From Thiohalocapsa sp964524185 (GTDB lineage Bacteria; Pseudomonadota; Gammaproteobacteria; Chromatiales; Chromatiaceae), in NCBI GenBank assembly GCA_964524185.1, contig CAZGCI010000075.1, positions 1-19,642 of the forward strand: a stretch of 19,642 nucleotides of DNA. The letters run 5' to 3'. Each line of letters opens with the position of its first letter. Within the stretch, counting starts at the first letter, position 1. Below are positions 8,562 through 16,486 of the stretch, in pieces. The notes under the pieces were generated by a model. It saw only the letters and a list, made by a program, of their open reading frames with translations. It made no database searches and was not told the origin of the DNA. The position numbers and the translations under genes are program-made.

Positions 8562-10079
8562 TCATTGCTTGGGGGTGAAGCTTCCGCCTTCTTGACGCGG
8601 CGGAAACGCTTTGAAGGTCTCCATATGCGTCTGGACGATCTCAAGCAGGGGCATAACCACGTACATGTGCCGCACCATCCAGTCGTCGTAGTAAGAGGAC
8701 TCCAGCGGTGCCATCTCGAACGGATCGGCCCGCAGATCGATGAACATCGGGGCCTTGCGCGGTTCCTGCCCAAGCAGCCAAGCATCCATGCCGTGGTGGA
8801 GCTGGGTCGAGAAGTGGGCCTTAAAGGCGCCGACGCGCACCGCTCCAAGGCTGCCGTCGTCCACCCAGGCGAAGAACTCTCGTCGCGGTCCTTTCTCACT
8901 TTCGCCGGTCAAGTACGGGAGGAAATCGTAACCGTCTAGGTGCACCTTAAAGCGCTTGTCGCCAATGGCGGCGCCGTCGAGGAGCTTTTGCTTGATCTGG
9001 GGCTCGCCCACTGCCGACATGAGCGTCGGTACGAAGTCCTCCAGGCTGATGATCTCGTTAGAGATGCGTCCGCCCGGAATCGCGGCGGGCCAGCGCACCA
9101 TCAGGGGCACGCGGATACCACCTTCCCAGGTGGTCGCCTTTTCTCCGCGGAACGGCGAGGTGCCACCATCGGGCCAGGAGAATTTCTCGGCGCCATTGTC
9201 GGTGGTGTAAACGACGATGGTGTTGTCGGTGATGCCCAGGGTATCGAGCTTGTCCAGTAACCTTCCGATCACGCCGTCGTGCTCCACCATGCCGTCCGCG
9301 TAGACGCCTCGTCCGGTCTTGCCCTTACTGTCGTCTTGGAGGTGGGTGAAGATGTGCATGCGCGTCGTGTTGAACCAGACGAACCAGGGCTTGCTCGCCG
9401 CCTGCTGGCGGTCGATGAAGTCTAAGGTCGCGGCCAGAAATTCTTCGTCCACGGTCTCCATCCGCTTGCTGGTCAGCGGTCCGGTGTCCTCAATCGACCC
9501 ATCCGCAGAGGAACGGATGACGCCGCGCGGCCCGTACTTGCTAAGGAATTCGGGGTCCTTCGGGTAGTCTGGGTGCTCCGGCTCCTCCTCGGCGTTGAGG
9601 TGGTAGAGGTTACCGAAGAACTCGTCGAAGCCGTGATTGGTCGGTAGGTGCTCGTCGCGATCACCGAGATGGTTCTTGCCGAACTGGCCAGTGGCGTAGC
9701 CCAAAGGCTTGAGCAGTTCGGCAAGGGTAGGGTCCTCCGGCTGAAGTCCGATCGGGTCACCCGGCATGCCGATCTTTAGCAGCCCCGTGCGCCTCGGGCT
9801 CTGGCCAGTAATAAAGGCTGCGCGGCCGGCGGTGCAGCTCTGTTGGCCGTAGGCATCGGTGAACAAAATGCCTTCTTTGGCGATCCGGTCGATATTCGGC
9901 GTCTGGTAGCCCATTAACCCGTGGTTGTAGGCGCTGGTATTGTACCAGCCGATATCATCACCGAAGATGACCAAGATGTTGGGCTTGTCGGTCTGGGCAC
10001 TGACCGTGAGGCTCAGGCACAGGCCAGACAGCAATAGGGCGGCGACGCTAAGGCATCGTATGAAGCGCGGTTGAGACAT
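8562..10079 (-). CDS. Secreted sulfatase (alkaline-phosphatase superfamily), CxAxR type
   Basis: The 505-residue product has a cleavable signal peptide (SVAALLLSGLCLSLTVSAQ, about residues 11-29), so it acts in the periplasm or outside the cell. Sulfatase landmarks are present: NILVIFGDDIGW with the metal pair D41/D42, then SCTAGR (81-86) with C82 as the formylglycine site in a C-x-A-x-R context. FGKNHLGD follows (K135, H137), and later TTDNGAEKFSWPDGG. It should hydrolyse sulfate esters after maturation of C82; the substrate cannot be told. ATG 10079 follows AGGAG, so the upstream 160 codons of open frame are excluded. It is divergent from an AraC regulator. A paralogue with many shared blocks (FGKNHLGDRDEHLPTNHGFD, YHLNAEEEPE) lies at 18450-19642. 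The gene looks intact. Confidence 0.93.
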   Translation of the reverse strand: MSQPRFIRCLSVAALLLSGLCLSLTVSAQTDKPNILVIFGDDIGWYNTSAYNHGLMGYQTPNIDRIAKEGILFTDAYGQQSCTAGRAAFITGQSPRRTGLLKIGMPGDPIGLQPEDPTLAELLKPLGYATGQFGKNHLGDRDEHLPTNHGFDEFFGNLYHLNAEEEPEHPDYPKDPEFLSKYGPRGVIRSSADGSIEDTGPLTSKRMETVDEEFLAATLDFIDRQQAASKPWFVWFNTTRMHIFTHLQDDSKGKTGRGVYADGMVEHDGVIGRLLDKLDTLGITDNTIVVYTTDNGAEKFSWPDGGTSPFRGEKATTWEGGIRVPLMVRWPAAIPGGRISNEIISLEDFVPTLMSAVGEPQIKQKLLDGAAIGDKRFKVHLDGYDFLPYLTGESEKGPRREFFAWVDDGSLGAVRVGAFKAHFSTQLHHGMDAWLLGQEPRKAPMFIDLRADPFEMAPLESSYYDDWMVRHMYVVMPLLEIVQTHMETFKAFPPRQEGGSFTPKQ

Positions 10080-10211
10080 CGGTTGGTTTCTCCTGCGACA
10101 GGGGCTCGGTCTCGTGTTGGGAACACCGACAAAACCCGGCGATGTTAAAAAAGCGGGCCGAGCTTCGCTGTGCATTTTCCGAACATTTGGCCAAGCGCAA
10201 GACGGAGAACG
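10080..10211. promoter_or_regulatory. Divergent promoter region between sulfatase and AraC regulator
   Basis: The 132-bp gap separates the divergent start codons, so both promoters should lie here. Ribosome sites are visible at both ends: AGGAG before the sulfatase (about 10088-10092 on the minus strand) and GGAG just before ATG 10212. An A/T-rich patch around 10143-10152 (GTTAAAAAAGC) is the only clear low-GC segment and a plausible -10 region. I cannot define operator half-sites by eye. Confidence 0.5.
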
Positions 10212-11225
10212 ATGCCCACCATCGGAGCAAGTATCCCTCACCCCGGCGCCGGCCAGTTGGTCCGTGTCGGGACCTTCGTCTCGGAGGACCCCTGGATTCA
10301 GGAACAGGCAACCGCTCCATGGGATATCGCAGTGACTCCGCTCTCTCGCGGCGATTACCGGCACGAGTTGGTCTGTCTCGCCAGCGCCGGGTTGATCCTG
10401 TACCGGGAGCGGTACTGGACGCGAACGCGGATTCAGGGCCTGTCGCCGCCGGGCATGTTCGGCTTCGGCGTGCCACTGCATGTGGGTCGCGGTACCGGTT
10501 GGTGGGGAGCGCCGCTGCATGAACAAGGGCTCCCCGCCGCGATGCCAGGGGGCATGCATGTCGAGCTAGCCCCCAACCAGCAGCACTTGGTTGCCCTGAT
10601 CGATCTCGGACTGTTGCGCGATAGCCTGCCACACGACCTGGGCGTGGCCGTCGAGAGGGCAGCCTGCCGTCACCTGCTAACCGCTTCACGCTCGGCGGTG
10701 GCCCGTCTTGGCAAGGCGCTGAACGCCCTGCTGGACGGGGCACAGGCCAACCCCCAGGCGCTTTGCCATCCGAATGCAGTTCGGGCCATGGGGCAGGATC
10801 TGTTGGCGGCGCTCCGTCAGTCCTTGACGCTTCCGCTGCCCACTGCGAGGCGCGTCGGGCGCGCCGTTCGCCAGCGCGGACTGCAAAAGGCGTTAGAGTT
10901 TCTGCGAGCCACAGATCCAGGATTGGTCACGATCGCTGACCTCTGCACGGCCGCATGCGTCACTGAGCGTACCCTCCAGTACGCCTTTCGCGAGAGCCTC
11001 GGCTTGAGCCCGCTCGAGTTCCTTCACCTGCGGCGCTTCCATGCAGCGCGCAGAGAGCTGCTCGCAGCCGATTACCAGACCACGATGGTCAACGAGATCG
11101 CCCAGCGCAACGGCTTCTATGACATGGGACGCTTCGCGGTGCGCTACAAAGCGAGATTCGGCCAATCGCCTTCCGACACGCTCATGATGCAGCCAAAGGC
11201 ATCTCAGTCTCATTTGCGGCTTTAG
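10212..11225 (+). CDS. AraC-family transcriptional regulator
   Basis: The 337-residue product has a C-terminal double helix-turn-helix (about residues 215-325). The first HTH is around ITIADLCTA-type sequence (here VTIADLCTAACVTERTLQYA). The family signature EIAQRNGFYDMGRFAVRYKA follows, then RFGQSPSDTL. The N-terminal 200 residues form an AraC-type sensory region without a recognisable sub-family motif. I chose ATG 10212 because GGAGAACG precedes it; a GTG or ATG 42 bases upstream (10170) is less well placed. It is divergently transcribed from the sulfatase, the usual layout for a local regulator, so control of sulfatase expression by a sulfated substrate or its product is a reasonable inference. 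The gene appears complete. Confidence 0.9.
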   Translation: MPTIGASIPHPGAGQLVRVGTFVSEDPWIQEQATAPWDIAVTPLSRGDYRHELVCLASAGLILYRERYWTRTRIQGLSPPGMFGFGVPLHVGRGTGWWGAPLHEQGLPAAMPGGMHVELAPNQQHLVALIDLGLLRDSLPHDLGVAVERAACRHLLTASRSAVARLGKALNALLDGAQANPQALCHPNAVRAMGQDLLAALRQSLTLPLPTARRVGRAVRQRGLQKALEFLRATDPGLVTIADLCTAACVTERTLQYAFRESLGLSPLEFLHLRRFHAARRELLAADYQTTMVNEIAQRNGFYDMGRFAVRYKARFGQSPSDTLMMQPKASQSHLRL

Positions 11226-11649
11226 GCTGGTCATCGGTCGATGATCGCAAGCCCGTGCCGACCTGCTCAGTCCCACTTGTGGGCATGAAAGTCGCCGTGC
11301 TTGGCTTCCCTGTGACGGTGCCGCAGCCAGTGACGGCGACCGTACACTAGGTTGGCCGCGACCAGCTATTCGAGGGAAACGGCGGGAACCCGAATCGACA
11401 ACACCGACGCCTTCGCGTTGTCCGATCTGCGCACGCGCCCTCGGTTGCTCGATGAGGTGTCTGTTGCGGCTCCGGTCGCTGCGCAGTCGTCGCCAGGTCG
11501 GCGTGATGGCACTCGGAGCGGCGTTTTCCGTTGTCCTCGCGGGTGATCGGCAGCCGCAGGCCATAGCCGCCCGTCAGCGCCGTGTCGCGGCGCTGGTGCT
11601 CCAGGCGATGCGCGACGCTGCAGGGCTGCGCGAGCGCCGGCGAGGCGGT
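11226..11649. other. Long stretch without an assignable gene
   Basis: Open frames exist on both strands, but none has a recognised domain. On the minus strand the segment around 11440-11560 encodes YGLRLPITREDNGKRRSECH, which looks like real protein, but I cannot place it in a family. The stretch is probably decayed insertion-sequence or flanking DNA bordering the IS1380 remnant. Confidence 0.3.
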
Positions 11650-12078
11650 CAGCCGGGGCTGGCGCGTGCCGGGACAGGGGCGAGATTGCGCGCGGCCCAC
11701 GCCAAGCTATCCTGCGCGCGGAAGGCTTCGGAGAGGGCCACCACGACCCGGCGCACGCTGACACGCACCTGCGCGCCCACCTTGAGCAGTTGCGTGCGGA
11801 TGTTGCACGGCGTGGCACGCTCGAGCTCGGTGTCCCGCAACCCCAGTCGACGGAGTGCGACGCGCTGCGTGCGGCTCCAGCTCTTGCGGGTGCGGTACTG
11901 TAAATCGGCGCAGACGCGGCTCGGCTCACCCGTGCGCAGCAAGCCCATCTGTACTTCGATCCGCCAACGCCGGCTCAGCGCCTTTAGAGGATTGTTCTTG
12001 GCCAGGCCGACGACGAAATCGGTCCCCTCGGCCTCGCACCAGGCCATGATGTCCTCGCGGCAGAAGCCATGGCCGCCG
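11650..12078 (-). pseudogene. IS1380-family transposase, internally deleted remnant
   Basis: On the minus strand the frame reads GFCREDIMAWCEAEGTDFVV and GLAKNN, then RYRTRKSWSRTQRV. It jumps directly to ALRRLGLRDTELERATPCNI, RTQLLKVGAQVRVSVRRVVV and ALSEAF. These blocks match the middle and the extreme C-terminus of IS1380 DDE transposases. The intervening part, which holds the last catalytic acidic residue, is missing, as is everything N-terminal to GFCRED. The surviving open frame (132 residues from 12047) is therefore non-functional. Its truncated 5' side abuts the IS91-type remnant that begins near 12103. Confidence 0.8.
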
Positions 12079-12102
12079 CGTCACCGCGACGCCGGCCAGT
12101 CC

Positions 12103-12648
12103 CTTACTGCCGGCCGCCAGCCCGAGCAGACCGCCCTCTACCAAGTCCTCCAGGAGGACCCGGAGACCGCTCTCGCACTCGCGGGCGAGGACGACTGGGA
12201 TGGCCAGCGCGTGCCGGTCTATGTGCAAGGGGAATTCCGGCGTTACCTGGAATGCGGCGTCCTCGCCTACGGCTTCGCCCGGGCCAGATGCCCCCAAGTG
12301 TTCACATAGGGGGCGGTCATGACTTCCTGGTCGCCTTCTCCTGCAAAAGCCGCGGGCCGTGTCCATCGTGCAACGCCCGGCGCCAAGGCCTTAGACCGCG
12401 GCGCACCTGGTCGATCACGCCTTCCCGCCTCTGCCTGTGCGCCAGTGGCCAAATTCTGAACAAGGCTCTCGGTGCCCAAACGGCTGCGCTGGCCCGTTTG
12501 AGATCAGGGGGAGCGCGAGCCGCAGGCCCTCAGCGCCGTGCTCCATAGCCTGGTGCGCGTTATCGAGGCCCATCTGTGCCAGAGCAGCGGCGCTGGCGCC
12601 CAGGACCGCTTCGGGGCGGTGAGCTTCATCCACCGCTTCGGTGCCACC
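12103..12648 (+). pseudogene. IS91-family transposase, N-terminal and central fragment (copy B)
   Basis: The first piece reads EQTALYQVLQEDPETALALA, then VPVYVQGEFRRYLECGVLAY and GFARARCPQ, and hits a stop at 12309. In another frame GHDFLVAFSCKSRGPCPSCN and ARR continue the zinc-binding domain. After a degraded stretch, VPKRLRW, EPQALSAVLHSLVRVIEAHL and RFGAVSFIHRFGATLN restore the central region. At least two small insertions and a stop break it. Homology ends at FGATLN, just before the segment that carries the His-rich HUH-type motif in relatives. The frame then runs without interruption into a Cache-domain tail. The C-terminal portion lies 2.6 kb away at 15190-16119, on the same strand. 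Confidence 0.82.
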
Positions 12649-12807
12649 CTAAACCGCAAGCCCATGATCACCACCGCCAAGGACTCCGGCGAGGGCTGGG
12701 TGGACTACAACTGGCCCTACCCCGGCACAGACGAGTTGCGGGCCAAGACCAGCTAGATGATGACCAACGACAAGGGCTTCGTCTGCGGCGTCGGGACGCA
12801 CAAGTGA
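12649..12807 (+). pseudogene. Cache-domain protein, C-terminal fragment with internal amber
   Basis: In frame with the preceding transposase remnant, the sequence reads KPMITTAKDSGEGWVDYNWP and YPGTDELRAKTS, then TAG at 12754-12756, then MMTNDKGFVCGVGTHK and TGA. The GWVDY-W-P block followed by a short strand ending CG(V)G matches the C-terminus of small secreted single-Cache proteins. The amber probably replaced a Tyr codon. N-terminal parts are absent, so this is a fragment left at an IS91-associated junction. Its end lies only 17 bases from the convergent barrel gene. Confidence 0.65.
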
Positions 12808-12824
12808 GCCCGCACGACAGCGGA

Positions 12825-13634
12825 TCAGAACCGGAAGCTCGCGGAGAGCTGCGGGCCGCTGAAGGCGGCGTCGTCTAGGCTCCCGCCGCCGAATTCCCAG
12901 GCCATGCGGCGATAGGTTAGCGCCACCTCGGCGCGGTCCCAGCGGTAGGCGACGCCAGCGTTGGCCTGCCAGGTCAGGTTGGAGTCGCCGGCGCCGATGT
13001 CGAAGCGATACGGCAGCGACCAGCCGTCGTCCAGCAGCACCCTGCCCTTGACGCCCGCCACGCCATCCCAGACCACGCCGGCATCCGTGAAGCGGCGCGC
13101 GGTCTGGAACCGCCCCGCGCCGAGGCCAACCTTGAAGTCGAGGCGCAGCTCCAGGTACCGGAGCCCGATGAGCGCGTCGAGCGCGAGGCGGTCCGTCTGT
13201 ACCAGGGTCCGGGCGGCGTGCGTGTCGATGACCCAGCCGCGGGTCTTGACGTCGGCGTCGACATTGACGGCGGCGCTCTGGCCGGCGGGACCGCGCACCA
13301 GCACCCGGTCGTCACCGTCCGCGCCGGCGTTGAGGTAGACGATGTCGAGGCCACCGGACCAGAGCCCCTTGCGCGCCTCGTAGGCGCCCATGAAGGCCAT
13401 GTTCAAGTTGTTGATGAGCTGGTCGAAGCTCACATCGGCCTTGCTGCCACCTGCCGTGGTGCTGTCGATGCCGGCCGCCCAGAGGTAGACGGTCGCCTTT
13501 TGCTGCAGCCTGCCGGTGTCATCCGCCCTTGCCGCCTGAATGGGACTGCCGAGCAGCGCGGCGCTGAGCGCCGGCACGACGGCGGCGGAAAGGATGCTGG
13601 CCCTGAAGGCGCGAGGGCGGTGGGAGGGCTGCAT
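12825..13634 (-). CDS. Outer-membrane beta-barrel protein
   Basis: The 269-residue product has a signal peptide (ASILSAAVVPALSAALLGSP region, cleavage likely after QAARA). It continues with alternating polar and hydrophobic strands: KATVYLWAAGIDST, GLWSGGLDIVYLNAG, LDALIGLRYLELRLDFKV and ANAGVAYRWDRAEVALTYRR. It ends SASFRF, and a terminal Phe is the usual signal for barrel insertion by the Bam machinery. The size suggests 8-12 strands. I cannot give a more precise family or transported substrate. ATG 13634 is preferred to the TTG at 13643. It looks intact although flanked by pseudogenes on both sides. A decayed tail of a similar protein sits downstream of the second sulfatase, so this copy may be its functional counterpart. 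Confidence 0.8.
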   Translation of the reverse strand: MQPSHRPRAFRASILSAAVVPALSAALLGSPIQAARADDTGRLQQKATVYLWAAGIDSTTAGGSKADVSFDQLINNLNMAFMGAYEARKGLWSGGLDIVYLNAGADGDDRVLVRGPAGQSAAVNVDADVKTRGWVIDTHAARTLVQTDRLALDALIGLRYLELRLDFKVGLGAGRFQTARRFTDAGVVWDGVAGVKGRVLLDDGWSLPYRFDIGAGDSNLTWQANAGVAYRWDRAEVALTYRRMAWEFGGGSLDDAAFSGPQLSASFRF

Positions 13635-13758
13635 GGTGCGCAATGAGATAGTCGTGGAGAAGCTGGTCTGCTTGGAGTCAGCGCGCCGTGATCCGGGGCT
13701 GCGCCGGCGTAATCCGTTGATCCTCAGTTTACGCCATCAGATCGTGCAGCACTCCCCT

Positions 13759-13950
13759 TGGGACGGCCGGCTTCCAGCCTGCCGCACCCGGCGCGGGCTC
13801 ACTGGGACCCGGGGCGCTGGAGCCGAACGTTGGCCCATGCCGCACCGCTGGATGGCCAGCGGCGCGTGCGCCCCGGTAAGAGCGCGGACGGCGCCGCGCC
13901 GGCTGGAAGCCGGCGGTCCCACGTGAGCCGAGTGGAAGCCGGGGTCCCAG
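13759..13950. repeat. REP-like inverted repeat cluster
   Basis: The arms at 13759-13779 (TGGGACGGCCGGCTTCCAGC...) and 13901-13921 are reverse complements at 20 of 21 positions. A third partial arm lies at 13932-13950 (GTGGAAGCCGGGGTCCCAG). Between the main arms is a perfect small hairpin, CCGCTGG-ATGG-CCAGCGG, at 13845-13862. It lies upstream of the barrel gene in non-coding DNA and resembles extragenic palindromic repeats. Confidence 0.75.
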
Positions 13951-14050
13951 TTTGCCGCAAGACGGCGAGACGGGTCTGATATCGAGCCCGGCCTGCCGTC
14001 GGCAAGCCGTGCAAGGCCGCTGTTTTTCGGGCCTTTAACCTGACGGGAAG

Positions 14051-14232
14051 GAGCAGTTGGACGGTCGTCAGGGTGCGTCCCGCGGGCCTGATCTCATACA
14101 GGTTGGCAAAGCACAACGACGAGGACTAGGCCCTATTGCGGGGCGTTGTCAGCTGCCAGGCGCCCCGCGGGGCGTGCCCCAGTGGAGGTCATTGGGCGAG
14201 CGTCGCGCGGCGCACCCAGTGGGTGAGGTGCC
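14051..14232 (+). repeat. Degenerate, one-ended copy of the MITE-like element
   Basis: Bases 14051-14086 (GAGCAGTTGGACGGTCGTCA...) are identical over 36 bases to the reverse complement of 18130-18165. Further along, GCGGGGCGTGCC (14167) and CACCCAGTGGGTG (14213-14225) also recur in the same order in the reverse complement of the complete element. About 75 extra bases separate the blocks, and the far terminal repeat is missing before the trpE remnant. Confidence 0.75.
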
Positions 14233-14285
14233 GAGCGCGCCAACATCGCCGGCCGCACAGAGACGTCAAAACACCCTGAAGCGAA

Positions 14286-15172
14286 GTAGACGCCGCGCTT
14301 GACCGGCTCCAGCTCGTCGGTGATCTCTATGGCGCGGATCTTCGGTGCACCGGAGACGGTGCCGGCCGGGAAGGTCGCGCGCAGCACGTCGATGGCACTC
14401 ATGCCCTCGGCGAGTTCTCCGATCACCTTGCTGACGATGTGCATGACGAGGGAGTAACGCTCGACGATCATCTTGCCCGTCAGCTGGACGCTGCCGGTGT
14501 TGGCGACCCGGCCGCAGTCGTTGCGGCCCAGGTCGATGAGCATCAGGTGCTCGGCCAATTCCTTCGGGTCCGCCAGCAGTTCCGCCTCCAGCGCCCGGTC
14601 CTCGTCCTCGGTGTAGCCGCGGCGGCGCGTGCCGGCGATAGGTCGCACCGTCACTACGCCGTCCTCCAGCCGGGCAGGATCTCCGGCGAAAAGCCGACGA
14701 TCTGAAACCCGTCCAGGTCCAGAAAGTACATGTAGGGCGAGGGATTCAGCGCGCGCAGCGCCCGATACAGGTCCAGCGAGCGCGCCTGGAAGGGGATCGA
14801 CAGGCGCTGCGAGAGCACCACCTGCATGCAGTCGCCGGCGCGGATGTAGTCCTTGATGCGCTCGACGGCGGCCTTGAAGCCGGCCTCGCTGAAGCCGGAG
14901 ACGAAGTCTGCCTCTCGCACCCTGCGACCGCCGGCCTCCGGGTTGCGCGGCGCACTGCGCTGCAGCTGTCCCATCAGCTCGTCGATGCGCGCCTGTCCGT
15001 CGGCCGGGGTGTCGCCGCCGTCAGGATCCCGGTGGAGGATGATATAGATGCGCCCGCTCAGATTGTCGAAGACCAGCAGGTCCTCAGACAGCATCAGCAG
15101 GATGCCCGGTGTGCCCATCTGGTCCGGGTTCGGGCACTCGGCGAGCTTGGCCTCAATGTAGCGCACCGTGTT
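14286..15172 (-). pseudogene. trpE: Anthranilate synthase component I, truncated at both ends and frameshifted
   Basis: On the minus strand TVRYIEAKLAECPNPDQMGT opens the remnant. AGDCMQVVLSQRLSIPF and SPYMYFLDLDGFQIVGFSPE follow. A one-base loss at about 14672-14675 then changes frame, and reading resumes with RLEDGVVTVRPIAGTRRRGY, LMLIDLGRNDCGRVANTGSV, and FPAGTVSGAPKIRAIEITDE through PVKRGVY. These are the chorismate-binding domain blocks of TrpE (DLGRND, GTVSGAPK), clearly TrpE-like rather than PabB-like. The N-terminal roughly 130 residues and the C-terminal roughly 60 after GVY are missing. The working tryptophan pathway must rely on another copy elsewhere. The left end borders a MITE-like copy and the right end an IS91 remnant. 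Confidence 0.88.
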
Positions 15173-15189
15173 GCACGCGCTCCCGCTTT

Positions 15190-16119
15190 GGGCAAAGCTC
15201 GATGCCCTGCCTGTTGATGGCAGCGAGGCTCAGATCCAGGCCAGCGCGTCGGCGTGAGCGAGCAGGATGTTCTGTTCGGGGACCTGCCCGCAAGCCGTGC
15301 GCTTTCGCGCCGCCGCTGAACTGACGCCGCAGGCCGTCACCGCCATCACCGACCAGGTGCGCATCCGGGTGCCGCGCTGGTTTGCCCGCAGCGGGCTGAT
15401 CGAGCGTGATGACGTCCGCGAAATGCTCGCCTGGGACAACAGCGGTTTCTCGCTGGATGCCGCGGTGCGCGTGGGCGCGCAGGATCGCGCCGGCCCCTTT
15501 TCGGAACAGGGAGCGGCTGCTGCGCTACTGCGCCCGCCCGCCGTTCGCGCTCGAGCGTCTGGAACTGCTCGACGCTGACCATGTCGTCTACCGGTTGCCG
15601 AAACCACAACGTGACGGCACCACGGCGCTGACGCTCACGCCGCTGGAGCTGATCCACCATCTCGCGGCACTGATCCCCCCACCCAGGCGGCATCGCCATC
15701 GCTACCATGGCATGCTTGCGCCGAACGCGCCGCTGCGGGCGGCAGCCATCGCCTTCGGGCGCGCGGTGGCGGACGCAACCGGCTCACCGACCGAGGTCGG
15801 TTCACCGCCTCCAACGCCGGCGTCCAACACTCGCTCTCCGGCGCGTTATCTCTGGGTGATGCTGCTGGCGCGGCTGTTCGAGTCGCTGCCGCTGGTCTGC
15901 CCCAACTGCGGCGCGGACATGCGCATCATCGCCGTCGTCACCGATGCCGCGCCCGTCAAGCAGATCCTCACCCACATCGGTGAGCCGCCGCGTCCGCCGC
16001 CGATCACGCCCGCACGCGGACCGCCTGCCTGGTACGAAGCGCCCGAGCCCGCGTCGGACTGCGACCTAGTCGCTCAGCCCGAGCCCAAGATCGAGTTCGA
16101 CCAGCGTATCGCCTGGTAG
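15190..16119 (+). pseudogene. IS91-family transposase, C-terminal fragment (frameshifted)
   Basis: The first frame gives VRFRAAAELTPQAVTAITDQ, VRIRVPRWFARSGLIERDDV and REMLAWDNSGFSLDAAVRVG. After a small insertion near 15495 the second frame gives RERLLRYCARPPFALERLEL, then LTPLELIHHLAALIPPPRRH and RHRYHGMLAPNAPLR. The C-terminal CPNCGADMRI zinc-knuckle-like motif follows, and the characteristic end EFDQRIAW. It carries on where the 12103-12648 fragment stops. A poorly preserved overlap (CGCTTTGGGCAAAGCTCGAT, from about 15186) resembles the RFGASLN coding region. The C-terminal 237-residue open frame is intact but lacks the catalytic centre. Confidence 0.85.
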
Positions 16120-16345
16120 CCGCCGTCTCTCTCCTGCAGGAGACGGTGCAGCTCCTCTCGTCTGCCGGCGGCAGGCTGCGCCGCAGATGCTCGCTCCAGC
16201 ACCCCGAAACGCGCGCGCCTGCACTGCTCCCGACGCCCGTTAGCCCCGCTGTTCGGTGTTGACCACACATCCCACCCCGGCTACCCTTTTTCCCGAGCCA
16301 ACCTGGGCGCTCAAGGTGGCTTGGATTTCCTATCCTTCGGACCAA
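16120..16345 (+). mobile_element. IS91-type element terminal sequence (copy B)
   Basis: This is the non-coding end directly following the transposase stop. It shares a 31-base core (16242-16272, one mismatch) and flanking similarity with the orphan end at 8400-8554. The outer boundary is placed near 16341-16345, where similarity to copy A ends. The next 140 bases are unrelated. Confidence 0.75.
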
Positions 16346-16437
16346 GACGCTGCATGCGCAATTGCGGGCGGCGGGATTCGTGGTGCGATGAGCCGCCATG
16401 GCCGCGGGTGGAAGCGCATTTGCAGATCACCGGGTCC

Positions 16438-16457
16438 AGCCCGGATATTTACGGGCT
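16438..16457 (-). terminator. Possible hairpin terminator after the HAD gene
   Basis: AGCCCG-GATATTTA-CGGGCT is a 6-bp perfect stem with an A/T-rich loop, 30 bases beyond the HAD stop codon. No T tract follows on the minus strand, so intrinsic termination is uncertain. Confidence 0.35.
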
Positions 16458-16486
16458 GAGTGCCCGATGTTTGCAGGTCGCTACAC

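Noticed and set aside
10080..10559. N-terminal extension of the first sulfatase to 10559
   Set aside because: ATG 10079 has a ribosome site and is followed by a proper signal peptide; the extension overlaps the divergent regulator and its promoter.
11452..12309. 285-codon open frame on the plus strand
   Set aside because: Only the last roughly 65 codons match an IS91 transposase. The first part is antisense to the IS1380 remnant.
13737..14250. Possible CRISPR array because of several repeats
   Set aside because: The repeats are inverted, unequal in spacing and few in number; no direct repeat-spacer pattern or cas gene is present.
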